A stretch of DNA of 64,000 nucleotides from Stutzerimonas xanthomarina (lineage in GTDB: Bacteria > Pseudomonadota > Gammaproteobacteria > Pseudomonadales > Pseudomonadaceae). Shown here piece by piece: positions 55,162 to 62,733 of the stretch (its first letter is position 1; each line of letters opens with the position of its first letter). The notes beneath the pieces are model-generated. The model ran no database searches. It was not told where the DNA came from and saw only the letters and a list, made by a program, of their open reading frames with translations. A program made the position numbers and the translations under genes. The stretch is taken from the NCBI RefSeq assembly GCF_003935375.1, contig NZ_RHQM01000006.1, positions 1-64,000 of the forward strand, given 5' to 3'.

Positions 55162-56184
55162 TCAGCAAGCGCGGCGTTGCCAGAGGCGAAACAACGGCTC
55201 GGCGAGAAACATCACCAGAAACAGCCTGAGCACCTGCACCGCGGTAACCAGCGCCACCGACAGCTGCAAGGCTTCGGCGGTCAGGCACAGCTCGGTGATG
55301 CCGCCGGGCATCATGCCGAGCATCAGCGACACCTCGTCCAGCGCCGTCAGCCAGCCCAGGGCACCGCCCAGCGCGGCGGCGACCAGCATGGCCAGCAGGG
55401 TGAACAGCAGGATGCGCAACAGGAAGGCCGGCGCACTGCGGAAGAATGGCCGATCGAAATGACAGGCCAGCGAGCAGCCGATCAGCCACTGGCCGAGCGC
55501 GCCGGCCCAGCCCGGCAGGCCGATGTGCAGGTCGAACGCCACGCTGGCCAGCGCGCAGACGGTCAGCGGGCCGAGCATCCAGGGGTTGGGCTGGCCAAGG
55601 CGCTTCCAGAGCAGCGCCAGCAGACCACCGGCTGGCAGCAGCACGGCGAGCCAGGGCCAGCTCACCGGGGCCGCGGGCGGCGCCGCGACGGTCGGCAACC
55701 CCCAGGTGAACAGCGCTGGCACGATCAGCACCACCAGCAGCAGGCGCAGGCTGTGCGCCGCCGCCACGCTGGCCGCCTCGGCCTGGTGCCGGTTGGCCAG
55801 CACCACCATCTCGCTGGCGCCACCCGGCATGCTGGCGAAGAATGCAGTGGCACGGTCGCTGCCGCTGCGCAGCAGGATGAAGATGCCGATCAGCCCCAGC
55901 AGCAGGGTGCCGACGGCGCCGGCGAGGATCACGCCGAAGTGCGCCAGCACCTCGCGCATCACTTCACCGGTGAAATGCAGGCCGATGGCGCTGGCGACGA
56001 TCCACTGCCCCACCTGCCGGCCGCGCGGCACTTCGCTCACCAGCCAGCCGCTGCAGCGCACGGCGATCACCGCCAGCAGCGAGCCGACCATCCACGGCAG
56101 CGGCCAGTTGGCCAGGCTCGCCAGCCAGCCGCCGAACGCACCGATCAGCGGCGTTGCCCACCAGGCCGGCAGCCGCTGGTGCAT
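55162..56184 (-). CDS. AbrB family membrane protein (AmoA-like duplication)
   Basis: A 340-residue protein with nine to ten hydrophobic helices and an internal duplication: PLPWMVGSLLAVIAVR in the first half corresponds to NPWMLGPLTVCALASV in the second, the pattern of the AbrB/putative ammonia monooxygenase family. These are membrane proteins of unknown transport function, often next to tripartite tricarboxylate transporters. It is the last gene of the leftward opdH-tct unit, its start lying immediately after the tctA stop. Confidence 0.82.
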   Translation of the reverse strand: MHQRLPAWWATPLIGAFGGWLASLANWPLPWMVGSLLAVIAVRCSGWLVSEVPRGRQVGQWIVASAIGLHFTGEVMREVLAHFGVILAGAVGTLLLGLIGIFILLRSGSDRATAFFASMPGGASEMVVLANRHQAEAASVAAAHSLRLLLVVLIVPALFTWGLPTVAAPPAAPVSWPWLAVLLPAGGLLALLWKRLGQPNPWMLGPLTVCALASVAFDLHIGLPGWAGALGQWLIGCSLACHFDRPFFRSAPAFLLRILLFTLLAMLVAAALGGALGWLTALDEVSLMLGMMPGGITELCLTAEALQLSVALVTAVQVLRLFLVMFLAEPLFRLWQRRAC

Positions 56185-56185
56185 A

Positions 56186-57700
56186 TCAGGCCTGTGCCTC
56201 GACCGCGTTGCCGCGACGACGCTTGAGGTACCAGCGCAGCCCCGGCATGGACAGCATCGCCACGGTCAGCCCCCACAGTGCCAGGGTGATCGGGCTGCCG
56301 TAGAGAATGCCCAGCTCACCGTTGGAGATCGACAGCGCACGGCGCAGGTTGTCTTCCATCATCTCGCCGAGCACAAAGCCGAGAATCAGCGCCGACAGCG
56401 GGAAGTCCAGCTTGCGCAGCAGGTAGCCGAACACGCCGAGGCCGACCATCAGCACCAGGTCGAAGGTGGTGCTGTGCACCGAATACACGCCGACCATGCT
56501 GATCACGGTGATCGCCGGCACCAGCACCCAGTTCGGCACGGCGAGCATGCGTGAGAACAGGCCGACCAGCGGGATGTTCATCACCAGCAGGATCACGTTG
56601 CCGATGAACAGCGAAGCGATCAGGCCCCAGACCACGTCCGGCTGCTGTTCGAACAGCAGCGGGCCGGGGGTGATGTTGTACAGCGTCAGCGCGCCGATCA
56701 TCACCGCGGTGGTGCCTGAACCCGGCACGCCGAGGGTCAGCATGGGGATCAGCGAGCCGCAGGCCGAGGCGTTGTTGGCCGCTTCCGGCGCCGCCAGGCC
56801 GCGCAGGTCGCCATCACCGAAGCGGCCCTTGTCGCCGGCCATGCGCTTCTCGCTCATGTAGGTCATGGCGCTGGCGATGGTCGCCCCGGCGCCCGGCAGC
56901 GTGCCGATGACGAAGCCGGCCACGGCGCTGCGCACCATGGTCCAGAAGGTCAGGCAGAACTCCTTGAAGTTGAACAACAACCGGCCGCTGGCCTTCACCG
57001 CCTTCTGCCCGCTGTGGGTTTTCTCCAGCATCAGCAGGATCTCGCTGACGCTGAAGAAGCCGATCACCACGATGACGAACTGGATGCCATCGGACAGGCT
57101 GACGCTGCCGAAGGTGAAGCGGTAGACGCCGGTAGTGGAATCGACACCGACGGTGGCCAGGGCCAGGCCCATCAGCGCGGCCATCAGCGTCTTCACCGGC
57201 TTGTCGCCGACCATGCCGCCGAGACAGGCGATGGCGAAGATCATCAGCACGAAGTACTCCGCCGGGCCGAAGGCCACCGCCCACTTGGCCAGCAGCGGGG
57301 CGAACAGCACCACCCCGCAGGTGGCGATGGTGCTGCCGATAAAGGAGCTGACCGCGGACAGCGACAGCGCGATGCCCGCCTTGCCCTGGCGCGCCAGCGG
57401 GTAGCCGTCGAGGGTGGTCATCACCGCGGCGGCATCACCCGGCACGTTGAGCAGGATCGCCGAGATGCGCCCACCGTACTCGCAGCCCAGGTACACCGCG
57501 GCGAGCAGGATCAGCGCGGTCTCCGGCGGCAGGCCGAGGGCGAAGGCCAGCGGCAGCAGCAGCGCCACGCCGTTGATCGGGCCGAGGCCCGGCAAGAGGC
57601 CGACCACGGTGCCGACGAAGGCGCCGAACAGCGCCACCAGCAGATTGGTCGGTCGCGTGGCGACATCGAAGCCCTGCATCAAGAAATTCAGTGTTTCCAT
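56186..57700 (-). CDS. tctA: Tripartite tricarboxylate transporter large permease TctA
   Basis: A 504-residue, 12-helix permease. The diagnostic GTVVGLLPGLGPINGVALLLPL and FVIGTLPGAGATIASAMTYM loops are both present, one in each half. TctA is the main channel and works with the small TctB and the binding protein TctC. The start at 57700 (METLNFLMQGFD) is the normal TctA N-terminus; the frame is open upstream through tctB. It follows tctB with no gap. Confidence 0.93.
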   Translation of the reverse strand: METLNFLMQGFDVATRPTNLLVALFGAFVGTVVGLLPGLGPINGVALLLPLAFALGLPPETALILLAAVYLGCEYGGRISAILLNVPGDAAAVMTTLDGYPLARQGKAGIALSLSAVSSFIGSTIATCGVVLFAPLLAKWAVAFGPAEYFVLMIFAIACLGGMVGDKPVKTLMAALMGLALATVGVDSTTGVYRFTFGSVSLSDGIQFVIVVIGFFSVSEILLMLEKTHSGQKAVKASGRLLFNFKEFCLTFWTMVRSAVAGFVIGTLPGAGATIASAMTYMSEKRMAGDKGRFGDGDLRGLAAPEAANNASACGSLIPMLTLGVPGSGTTAVMIGALTLYNITPGPLLFEQQPDVVWGLIASLFIGNVILLVMNIPLVGLFSRMLAVPNWVLVPAITVISMVGVYSVHSTTFDLVLMVGLGVFGYLLRKLDFPLSALILGFVLGEMMEDNLRRALSISNGELGILYGSPITLALWGLTVAMLSMPGLRWYLKRRRGNAVEAQA

Positions 57701-57701
57701 T

Positions 57702-58145
57702 TCAGCTCTCCAGCAGACGCAGCAGGCCAAGCGGCAGCGGCACGTCCAGCAGGTAATCGAACAGCCCGTAGAGCAGCACGCCAAGCAGCGCACCGCTGAT
57801 CACGCTGGGCCACAGGCGACCGTTGAACAGCAAACCGAGGGCGAAACCGGCCAGGGCGGTGCTGATGACGAAACCCAGGGTTTCGAACAGCAGCGCGTAG
57901 GCCAGCAGGGCCAGCACGCACAGCACGGCGCGCTGCGCCTTGGGCCGATCGAACGCCGGCGTCGGCTCACCGTGCGGCTTGAACAGCAGCCACGCCGCAC
58001 CACACGCCATCAGCAACAGCAGCAGCAGCGGGTAGGCGCGCGGCCCGACCGGGTCGTAGGCAAAGGGCGCCTCGAAGCCCCAGGCGAGCAGGGCGAGGCC
58101 GGCGCAGGCGAGCAGCCACGCCGCGGCGAAGACACGTACGTACAT
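57702..58145 (-). CDS. tctB: Tripartite tricarboxylate transporter small permease TctB
   Basis: A 147-residue, four-helix protein, the normal size and place for TctB. The FETLGFVISTALAGFALGLLF segment in the third helix and the C-terminal YGLFDYLLDVPLPLG motif are the family hallmarks. It lies between tctC and tctA. Confidence 0.9.
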   Translation of the reverse strand: MYVRVFAAAWLLACAGLALLAWGFEAPFAYDPVGPRAYPLLLLLLMACGAAWLLFKPHGEPTPAFDRPKAQRAVLCVLALLAYALLFETLGFVISTALAGFALGLLFNGRLWPSVISGALLGVLLYGLFDYLLDVPLPLGLLRLLES

Positions 58146-58223
58146 GACGGGATACCTCAGGGATTCGGCGATCCGGCAGCTGCCGGGTCGACCGTGCGGC
58201 CCGCGAACGCGGGCCGGTTCGCG

Positions 58224-59198
58224 TTACTTGACCAGGCCGAACTCGCCGGCCAGCGCCTTGTAGTCCTGCACCTGCTTCTTGACGAAGGCTTCCAGCTCAT
58301 CGCCGGTCATCGACAGCGGGAACAGGTCGCGCTGTTCGCGCAGCTTGGCGAAGTCTTCGTCGGCGAGCAGGGTGTCGAACTGGGTCTTCCACCAGTTGAA
58401 GTCCTCGTCAGGCACTTCCGGCCCCATGTAGAAGCCGCGGATCACCGGCCAGCTGATGTCGTAGCCCTGTTCCCTGGCAGTAGGGATGTCGGCCAGCTTG
58501 CCCGGCAGACGCTCGTCGGAGAGCACGGCGAGGATGCGGATCTTGCCGGCGTCGAGCTGCGGGGTGACTTCGCCGAGGCCGCTGGAAGTGACCTGCACAT
58601 GGCCGCCGAGCATGGCGGTGAGGGTTTCGCCGCCGCCCTCGAAGGCGACGTAGCGCAGCTTCTTCGGATCGACACCGGCAGCGCGGGCGATCAGCGCGGT
58701 CTGCATCCAGTCCTGGCCGCCTATGGTGGCGCCGGCGCCGAACACCACGCTGCCCGGGTCCTTCTTCACCGCGGCAATCAGCTCGTCGAGGTTCTGGTAG
58801 GGCGCGTCGGCACGTACCGAGATGGCGCCGTAATCAGTGCCGACCGCGGCGAGCCAGCGCACGGCGCTCTCGTCGTAGCGGCCGAACTTGCCCTGGGCGA
58901 GGTTGAGCAGCGAACCGCTGGAGAAGGCGGTGATGGTGCCGGCTTCCGCCGCACGCTGGGCGACCACCGCGTTGTAGGCCACCGCGCCGACGCCGCCGGG
59001 CATGTAGGTGACGCGCATCGGTGCTTCGAGCAGGCCGCTGTCCTTCAGGCCGCTCTGGGCCAGCTTGCAGGTCAGGTCGAAACCGCCGCCGGGCTTGGCC
59101 GGGGCGATGCACTCCGGGCGCTTGGGTTCGGCCAGCAGCTGGCTCGAGAGCAGCAGGCAGGACGACAGCAGGGCGAAACGGCTGAGTCTGGTTTTCAT
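58224..59198 (-). CDS. tctC: Tricarboxylate-binding periplasmic protein TctC
   Basis: A 324-residue Bug-type binding protein. A signal peptide (LLSSCLLLSSQLLA) precedes a domain starting RPECIAPAKPGGGFDLTCKLAQ, the ligand-binding loop of TctC. GGQDWMQTALIARAAGVDPKKLRYV is also conserved. It captures citrate or related tricarboxylates for TctAB. Its ATG is preceded by GAGGA and by a perfect CA motif. Confidence 0.9.
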   Translation of the reverse strand: MKTRLSRFALLSSCLLLSSQLLAEPKRPECIAPAKPGGGFDLTCKLAQSGLKDSGLLEAPMRVTYMPGGVGAVAYNAVVAQRAAEAGTITAFSSGSLLNLAQGKFGRYDESAVRWLAAVGTDYGAISVRADAPYQNLDELIAAVKKDPGSVVFGAGATIGGQDWMQTALIARAAGVDPKKLRYVAFEGGGETLTAMLGGHVQVTSSGLGEVTPQLDAGKIRILAVLSDERLPGKLADIPTAREQGYDISWPVIRGFYMGPEVPDEDFNWWKTQFDTLLADEDFAKLREQRDLFPLSMTGDELEAFVKKQVQDYKALAGEFGLVK

Positions 59199-59213
59199 CG
59201 GGTAGTCCTCGCG

Positions 59214-59221
59214 TTCTTGTT
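59214..59221 (-). promoter_or_regulatory. CA motif (Crc/Hfq target type) before tctC
   Basis: On the minus strand AACAAGAA fits AAnAAnAA and lies just before the GAGGA ribosome site of tctC. In Pseudomonas, Hfq with Crc binds such sites to block translation during catabolite repression. Confidence 0.65.
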
Positions 59222-59225
59222 CTGT

Positions 59226-60488
59226 TTACCAGATCGGCAGGCTGTAGCTGACGATCAGACGGTTCTCGTCGGCGTCGCGGGCGAAGTCGGAGCGGTACAT
59301 CGCGTTGCGCCAGCGCAGCGCGACATTCTTCAGCGGGCCGCTCTGCACCACGTACTTGAACTCGAAGTCGCGTTCCCACTCGCTGCCGTTGTTGCCGCCT
59401 GAGTACTCGGCGTTGTCGCCGGAGATGTAGCGGGTCAGGAAGGTCAGCCCGGGGATGCCCAGGGCGGCGAAGTTGTAGTCGTAACGGGCCTGCCAGGAGC
59501 GCTCGTCGGCGTTGGCGAAGTCGTTGATCTGCACGAAGTTGACCAGGAAGGGGTCGCCGCCATCGATGTAGGCATAGCCGGTGTCGCCGCGCATCTGCTG
59601 GTAGCCGAGGCTGAGCTTGTGGCCGCCCAGGCTGTAGCCGAGCATGCCGTTCCAGGCCTGGTTATCGATCTTGCCGGCATTCGCCGCGCCGGTGTCGCCG
59701 CTGAGCATCACGCGCAGGTCGGCGCTCAGCGCGGAGTTGTCGCTCAGCGGCTTGTTCGCCAGCAGGCCGAAGAAGTGCTGGCGGTACACGTCATCCAGCT
59801 CGCCGTAGTAGTAGCGCCCGGTGAGGTTCTCATTGAACGCGTATTCGGCACCGGCGAAGGTCAGGTGATCGGCCTCGGCGGCGCTGGCGAAACGGCCGTT
59901 CTTGTTGTTCAGCTGCAGGTCCTGGGAGTTGGTCGAGGAGCGGTCGATCACCTTGTCCAGGCGCCCGCCGGTCAGGATCAGGTCGTCGAAATCGGTGGAG
60001 GTGACGGTGGCTCCTTCGAACACCTGCGGCAGCGTGCGGCTGTCGCTGGCCTTGACCACCGGCGTCTCGGGAATGTGCGAGCCATAGCGCAGCTCGGTCT
60101 CGGCAATCTTGGCCTTGGCGGTCAGGCCCAGGCGGCTGAACTCGTCCGGCGTGCTGCCATCGTCGTGCACCGGCAAGAGGTCGGTGCCAGCGCGGCCGCC
60201 ACCGGAATCCAGCTTGACGCCGAGCATGCCCAGGGCATCGAGGCCCACGCCGACGGTGCCTTCGGTGAAGCCCGACTGGACGTCGAGGATGAAGCCCTGG
60301 GTCCATTCTTCACGCTTGGACTGGCCGCTGCCTTCGCGGAAATCGCGGTTCAGGTAGATGTTGTGGGTCTGCAGGGTCGCGCTGCTGTCTTCGATGAATG
60401 CGGCCTGGGCCATGGGTGCCAGCGAGGCGGCGGCAACGGCCAAAGCGAGACGGGCAGGAGCGGGTGAACGTCTGACGGCAGTCAGCAT
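59226..60488 (-). CDS. opdH: OprD-family outer membrane porin, OpdH-like (tricarboxylate)
   Basis: A 420-residue outer-membrane porin. The signal peptide ends near AAASLAPMAQA. The mature part begins FIEDSSATLQTHNIYLNRDF and contains alternating strands, with FAGAEYAFNENLTGRYYYGELDDVYRQ typical of OprD proteins. It ends in the C-terminal aromatic IVSYSLPIW needed for outer-membrane assembly. Its place next to tctC and divergent from tctDE matches opdH of P. aeruginosa. Confidence 0.88.
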   Translation of the reverse strand: MLTAVRRSPAPARLALAVAAASLAPMAQAAFIEDSSATLQTHNIYLNRDFREGSGQSKREEWTQGFILDVQSGFTEGTVGVGLDALGMLGVKLDSGGGRAGTDLLPVHDDGSTPDEFSRLGLTAKAKIAETELRYGSHIPETPVVKASDSRTLPQVFEGATVTSTDFDDLILTGGRLDKVIDRSSTNSQDLQLNNKNGRFASAAEADHLTFAGAEYAFNENLTGRYYYGELDDVYRQHFFGLLANKPLSDNSALSADLRVMLSGDTGAANAGKIDNQAWNGMLGYSLGGHKLSLGYQQMRGDTGYAYIDGGDPFLVNFVQINDFANADERSWQARYDYNFAALGIPGLTFLTRYISGDNAEYSGGNNGSEWERDFEFKYVVQSGPLKNVALRWRNAMYRSDFARDADENRLIVSYSLPIW

Positions 60489-60506
60489 CGGGTATCTCCA
60501 CTATTG

Positions 60507-60514
60507 TTTTTGTT
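60507..60514 (-). promoter_or_regulatory. CA motif (Crc/Hfq target type) before opdH
   Basis: On the minus strand AACAAAAA fits AAnAAnAA. It lies about 20 bases before the opdH ATG, in an A-rich leader (ACAACAAAAACAATAG). Confidence 0.6.
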
Positions 60515-60588
60515 GTGACGGCGCATGCGCCGCGCGTGGTGGTTCGAGCCACCTGCGAGCGATCCTAGGCGGTCAAGCTTTCGCCAGC

Positions 60589-60604
60589 CTTTCAGCGCTG
60601 AAAG
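60589..60604. promoter_or_regulatory. Perfect palindrome in the opdH-tctD intergenic region
   Basis: CTTTCAGCGCTGAAAG is a 16-base perfect palindrome. An extra CTTTC lies 11 bases to the left (60578-60582). A possible tctD -10, TACACT, is at 60632-60637, so the palindrome would be centred near position -47 of the tctD promoter, a normal place for an activator. TctD is the obvious candidate. Confidence 0.55.
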
Positions 60605-60668
60605 CCAGCAGCGGCGTGAAAGTTCTGCCGCTACACTGGCGCTCCGTCGCCATCGCAGAGGACAGGCA

Positions 60669-61340
60669 ATGCGAATTCTTCTGGTCGAGGACCACCCCCA
60701 GCTGGCCGAAAGCGTGGCGCAGGCAATGCGCGCCGCCGGCTGGACCGTGGACCTGCTGCACGATGGAGTCGCCGCCGACCTGGCGCTGGCCAGCGAGGAC
60801 TACGCGCTGGCGATTCTCGACGTCGGCCTGCCACGGCTCGACGGCTTTCAGGTGCTGGCGCGCCTGCGCGAGCGCGGCAAGACGCTGCCGGTACTGATGC
60901 TCACCGCGCGTGGTGAGGTCAGTGATCGCGTGCACGGGCTCAACCTCGGCGCCGACGACTACCTGGCCAAGCCGTTCGAACTGTCCGAGCTGGAAGCACG
61001 GGTCAAGGCGCTGCTGCGGCGCAGCGTCGGCGGCGGCGAACGCCAGCAGCGTTGCGGCGCGCTGGTCTACGATCTGGATGCGCGGCGCTTCAGCCTGGCC
61101 GACGAGCCACTGACGCTGACCTCGCGCGAGCAGGGCGTGCTGGAAGCGCTGATCGCCCGCCCCGGTCGAGTGATGAGCAAGGATCAGCTGGCCGCCCAGG
61201 TATTCGGCCTGGACGAGGACGCCAGCGCCGACGCGATCGAGATCTACATCCACCGTCTGCGCAAGAAGCTCGAGGGCCAGCCGGTACGCATCGTCACCTT
61301 CCGCGGCCTCGGCTACATGCTCGAGGCGCTCGATGGCTGA
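60669..61340 (+). CDS. tctD: Response regulator TctD (OmpR/PhoB type)
   Basis: A 223-residue regulator. The receiver domain (MRILLVEDHPQLAE, phospho-acceptor Asp51 in ILDVGLP, Lys in YLAKPFE) is followed by a winged-helix DNA-binding domain (LTSREQGVLEALIARPGRVM and IEIYIHRLRKKLE). It activates tricarboxylate uptake genes in related systems. The ATG at 60669 follows GAGGACAGG. It overlaps tctE by 8 bases. Confidence 0.92.
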   Translation: MRILLVEDHPQLAESVAQAMRAAGWTVDLLHDGVAADLALASEDYALAILDVGLPRLDGFQVLARLRERGKTLPVLMLTARGEVSDRVHGLNLGADDYLAKPFELSELEARVKALLRRSVGGGERQQRCGALVYDLDARRFSLADEPLTLTSREQGVLEALIARPGRVMSKDQLAAQVFGLDEDASADAIEIYIHRLRKKLEGQPVRIVTFRGLGYMLEALDG

Positions 61341-62733
61341 GCCGGAGGTCGCCGGCAGCCTGCGTGCCCGGCTGCTGCGCCGGCTGGCGATCCTGCTCGC
61401 GCTGCTGCTGCTGTTCAGCGGCTGGAGTGCCTACTGGAACGGCCGCGCCGCCGCCGATACCGCCTACGACCGCACCCTGCTCGCCTCGGCCCGGGCCATC
61501 GCCGATGGCCTGGTCACCCATGAAGGCGTGCTGCGCGCCAACGTGCCCTACGTGGCGCTGGACACCTTCGCCTACGACAGCGCCGGGCGCATCTACTACG
61601 GGGTACTGGACATCCAGGGGCGCCTGGTCAGCGGCTACGAGAACCTGCCGGCGCCCGCTGCCGACGTCCCGCGCACCGACGACTACCCGGCGCTGGCGCG
61701 CTTCTACGACGGCGAGTTCCAGGGCCAGGGCGTGCGCCTGGTCAGCCTGCTGCAGCCGGTCAGCGAACCGGAGCTCAACGGCATCGCCGAGATCCGCGTG
61801 GCCGAAACCCTCGGCGCCCGCGAGCGCATGGCGCGCAGCCTGCTGACCGACACCCTGTGGCGCGTCGGCCTGCTCGCGGTTGCCGCGCTAGTGCTGGTGT
61901 GGCTGGCGGTCAGCGCTGCATTGCGACCGCTGGGCCAGCTCAGCGAGGCGGTGCAGGAGCGCGCCCCGGATGACCTGCGGCCGCTGCCGCTGATCAGCGT
62001 GCAACGCGAGCTGAGGCCGCTGGTGGCGGCGCTCAACGGATTCACCGAGCGCCTGCGCGGCCAGTTCGAACGCCAGGCGCGTTTCATCGCCGATGCCTCC
62101 CACGAGTTGCGCACGCCGCTGGCGGCGCTCAAGGCGCGGATCGAGCTGGGCCTGCGCGAAGCCGAACCGGCGGTCTGGCGCAGCACCCTGGAGGACGCCG
62201 GACAGAGCACCGACAAGGTCATTCACCTGGCCAACCAGCTGCTCTCGCTGGCGCGCATCGAAAGCGGCGCGCAATCCATCGCCGAAGGCGGCGCGCAGCG
62301 CCTGGACCTGTCGCAGCTGGCCCGCGAGCTGGGCCTGGCGATGGCCGCGCTGGCGCACAAGCGCGGCGTCGCCCTGGCGCTGGAGGCCGAGGCACCGGTA
62401 TGGATCGACGGCGAGCCAACGCTGATCAGCGAACTGCTGAGCAACCTGCTGGACAACGCGCTGGCGCATACCGGCGACGGCGGCAACGTGGTGCTGCGCG
62501 TGCTTGACGGCGCCGTGCTGGAGGTGGAGGACGACGGCCCGGGTATTCCGGCCGCCGAGCGCGATCGCGTCTTCGCGCGCTTCTACCGCCGCGACACCGG
62601 CGGCCATGGTGCCGGCCTCGGGCTGGCCATCGTCGGCGAAATCGTCCGCGCCCATCGCGCCGAGATCAGCCTGGATCAGGGCGCTCTCGGCGGCCTGCTG
62701 GTGCGGGTGCGGTTCATACCGGCTGTGGAGTAA
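61333..62733 (+). CDS. tctE: Sensor histidine kinase TctE
   Basis: A 466-residue kinase. One membrane helix (about 12-35) is followed by a periplasmic sensor of about 145 residues (2CSK-N type), a second helix near 180-200, a linker, and a HisKA domain with FIADASHELRTPLAALKARI, phospho-acceptor His257. The ATPase domain has ELLSNLLDNALAHT, VEDDGPGIP and GAGLGLAIV. It probably senses citrate or another tricarboxylate and phosphorylates TctD. Its 3' end overlaps the convergent cyclase gene by 20 bases. Confidence 0.92.
   Translation: MAEPEVAGSLRARLLRRLAILLALLLLFSGWSAYWNGRAAADTAYDRTLLASARAIADGLVTHEGVLRANVPYVALDTFAYDSAGRIYYGVLDIQGRLVSGYENLPAPAADVPRTDDYPALARFYDGEFQGQGVRLVSLLQPVSEPELNGIAEIRVAETLGARERMARSLLTDTLWRVGLLAVAALVLVWLAVSAALRPLGQLSEAVQERAPDDLRPLPLISVQRELRPLVAALNGFTERLRGQFERQARFIADASHELRTPLAALKARIELGLREAEPAVWRSTLEDAGQSTDKVIHLANQLLSLARIESGAQSIAEGGAQRLDLSQLARELGLAMAALAHKRGVALALEAEAPVWIDGEPTLISELLSNLLDNALAHTGDGGNVVLRVLDGAVLEVEDDGPGIPAAERDRVFARFYRRDTGGHGAGLGLAIVGEIVRAHRAEISLDQGALGGLLVRVRFIPAVE

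Noticed and set aside
57414-59402. 662-residue + strand frame over tctA-tctB-tctC
   Set aside because: It is antisense to recognised transporter genes, has no family motif and crosses several gene boundaries.
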